This document shows, in pieces, positions 63,366 through 64,000 of a stretch of DNA of 64,000 nt. The stretch lies in contig OX578283.1 of NCBI GenBank assembly GCA_951217055.1, positions 62,001-126,000 of the forward strand, given 5' to 3'. The notes beneath the pieces were generated by a model. That model ran no database searches. It had not been told where the DNA came from and saw only the letters and a program-made list of their open reading frames with translations. Numbering within the stretch: the stretch's first letter is position 1; each line of letters opens with the position of its first letter. The position numbers were made by a program, and so were the translations under genes. Origin of the DNA: Gerris lacustris (lineage: Eukaryota > Arthropoda > Insecta > Hemiptera > Gerridae).

Positions 63366-63465
63366 TTAGTAATTGTTGCCACCTCCGTAGTTACCCCGGA
63401 AACCACCTTCTCCGTCGCCGCGGTTCCTATTGAAACCGCCTCCTCCCCTGCCGAAACCTCTGTTA
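63366..63465 (-). CDS. Last coding exon of a glycine/arginine-rich (RGG) protein
   Basis: On the minus strand an acceptor ('tttgcag', AG at 63467-63466) opens a 100-nt exon. It encodes an almost pure G/R/N/F/Y tail including 'NRGFGRGGGGFNRNRGDG' and 'GNYGGGNNY', ending in TAA (63368-63366). The first base completes a codon begun in the previous exon. RGG/GY tails of this sort occur in hnRNP A/B-like, FET, G3BP/Rasputin, caprin and FAM98 proteins, where they bind RNA and support condensates. The exon alone cannot tell which. The sharp rise in G+C and the clean stop support a real exon. The upstream exons are beyond the window. Confidence 0.75.
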
Positions 63466-64000
63466 CTGCAAATTATCAACATAGTCGTGCCCAACATTCA
63501 CAATATACAATATAACAATGCAAAATAACAAGTAGGTTTGGTTGTTTCATCTCGTCAGAGAAGCAGGCTTTCAAAATGATACCCTTGATAAATCCAAGTA
63601 TCAGGATTTACCCCATCAAATAGCCGACTGCCTTATCGGTATACGATAATACAATATTCTTATAAATCCAACAAATCGTTGGATCTTAAACAGATAAAAC
63701 AATCGAGGAACGTTCTGTGGTTACGATACCATTATCAAACCACAAAACTCCTTCTATTTGATGAGTCAAATCGGTTTCAAGTTTGCATAAAATTCCTGTG
63801 TACTTGTAAATAAGTTTATCCAAATAAATAGGGCTGGATGTTTGAAGCGTACAACGTTCGAGGCAGTAACACTCGATACTAAGTTGTCAGAGTCAATTAG
63901 CATTATTGCTTAAATAACTGTGAATTGTCGGCAACCCTGGAGCAATGTAAAATTAATTGTGAAGGGAAGTAGTATAAATATATTTATATATGTATAAGTA
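63466..64000 (-). other. Intron of the RGG-protein gene (partial)
   Basis: AT-rich DNA upstream of the last exon on the minus strand; no second exon is seen before the window ends. Confidence 0.55.

Overview
The window looks like nuclear DNA of an insect (order not resolved). It is AT-rich, has spliced genes with GT-AG introns, a CYFIP/Sra-1 protein of insect type, and a very dense mix of eukaryotic transposons: hAT, pogo/Tigger, Tc1/mariner-like, LTR and non-LTR retrotransposons, tRNA-derived SINEs and MITE-like repeats. No bacterial operons, CRISPR arrays or rRNA operons are seen.

Host genes. (1) Exosome subunit MTR3/EXOSC6 runs on the + strand with exons at 1027-1283, 4570-4845 and 30362-30583. 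Its 5' exon(s) lie upstream of the window, and its last intron is about 25.5 kb. (2) CYFIP/Sra-1, a WAVE regulatory complex subunit, lies on the - strand at 38271-42143 as one uninterrupted 1290-codon reading frame and converges on EXOSC6. (3) The last coding exon of a glycine/arginine-rich, probably RNA-binding, protein lies on the - strand at 63366-63465; the rest of that gene is beyond the right edge. The AT-rich 56.5-63.3 kb interval may be its long 3' UTR.

Layout. 0.6-3.1 kb: 24-bp tandem array, a 5S-rRNA-like repeat, and a ~150-bp repeat array carrying a hairpin-ended element. 5.0-8.8 kb: a TA-flanked DNA element with a nested MITE, then dispersed repeats. 9.16-16.44 kb: a Tigger-like element opened by an R2-type (endonuclease-bearing) non-LTR retrotransposon and by a perfect 118-bp-arm palindrome with a hammerhead-like core. 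17.18-20.10 kb: a hAT element with a second hAT nested inside, both with exact 8-bp target duplications. 21.9-30.1 kb: arrays rich in a GCTCGC motif, bounded by near-identical hairpins and split by an RTE tail and by a young LTR retrotransposon (23.99-28.32 kb) with nearly identical 1.17-kb LTRs and a short fused Gag-integrase frame. 30.7-32.9 kb: a decayed RT, a ~700-bp imperfect palindrome and a pair of inverted SINEs. 33-38 kb: AT-rich flank of CYFIP with a Tc1/mariner relic. 42.6-43.8 kb: hAT relic. 45.2 kb: full-length SINE. 46.5-49.3 kb: dispersed element interrupted by a foldback-like element with 16-bp-repeat TIRs and a 9-bp target duplication. 51.1-52.7 kb: nested tandem duplications. 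53.2-54.8 kb: 5'-truncated LINE. 56.0-56.5 kb: hAT MITE with exact target duplication.

The two main genes act in separate processes (3'-5' RNA decay; Rac-controlled actin branching). Their proximity looks like ordinary neighbourhood, with the transposon load concentrated in introns and intergenic DNA. All identifications come from reading motifs by eye; no database search was run.
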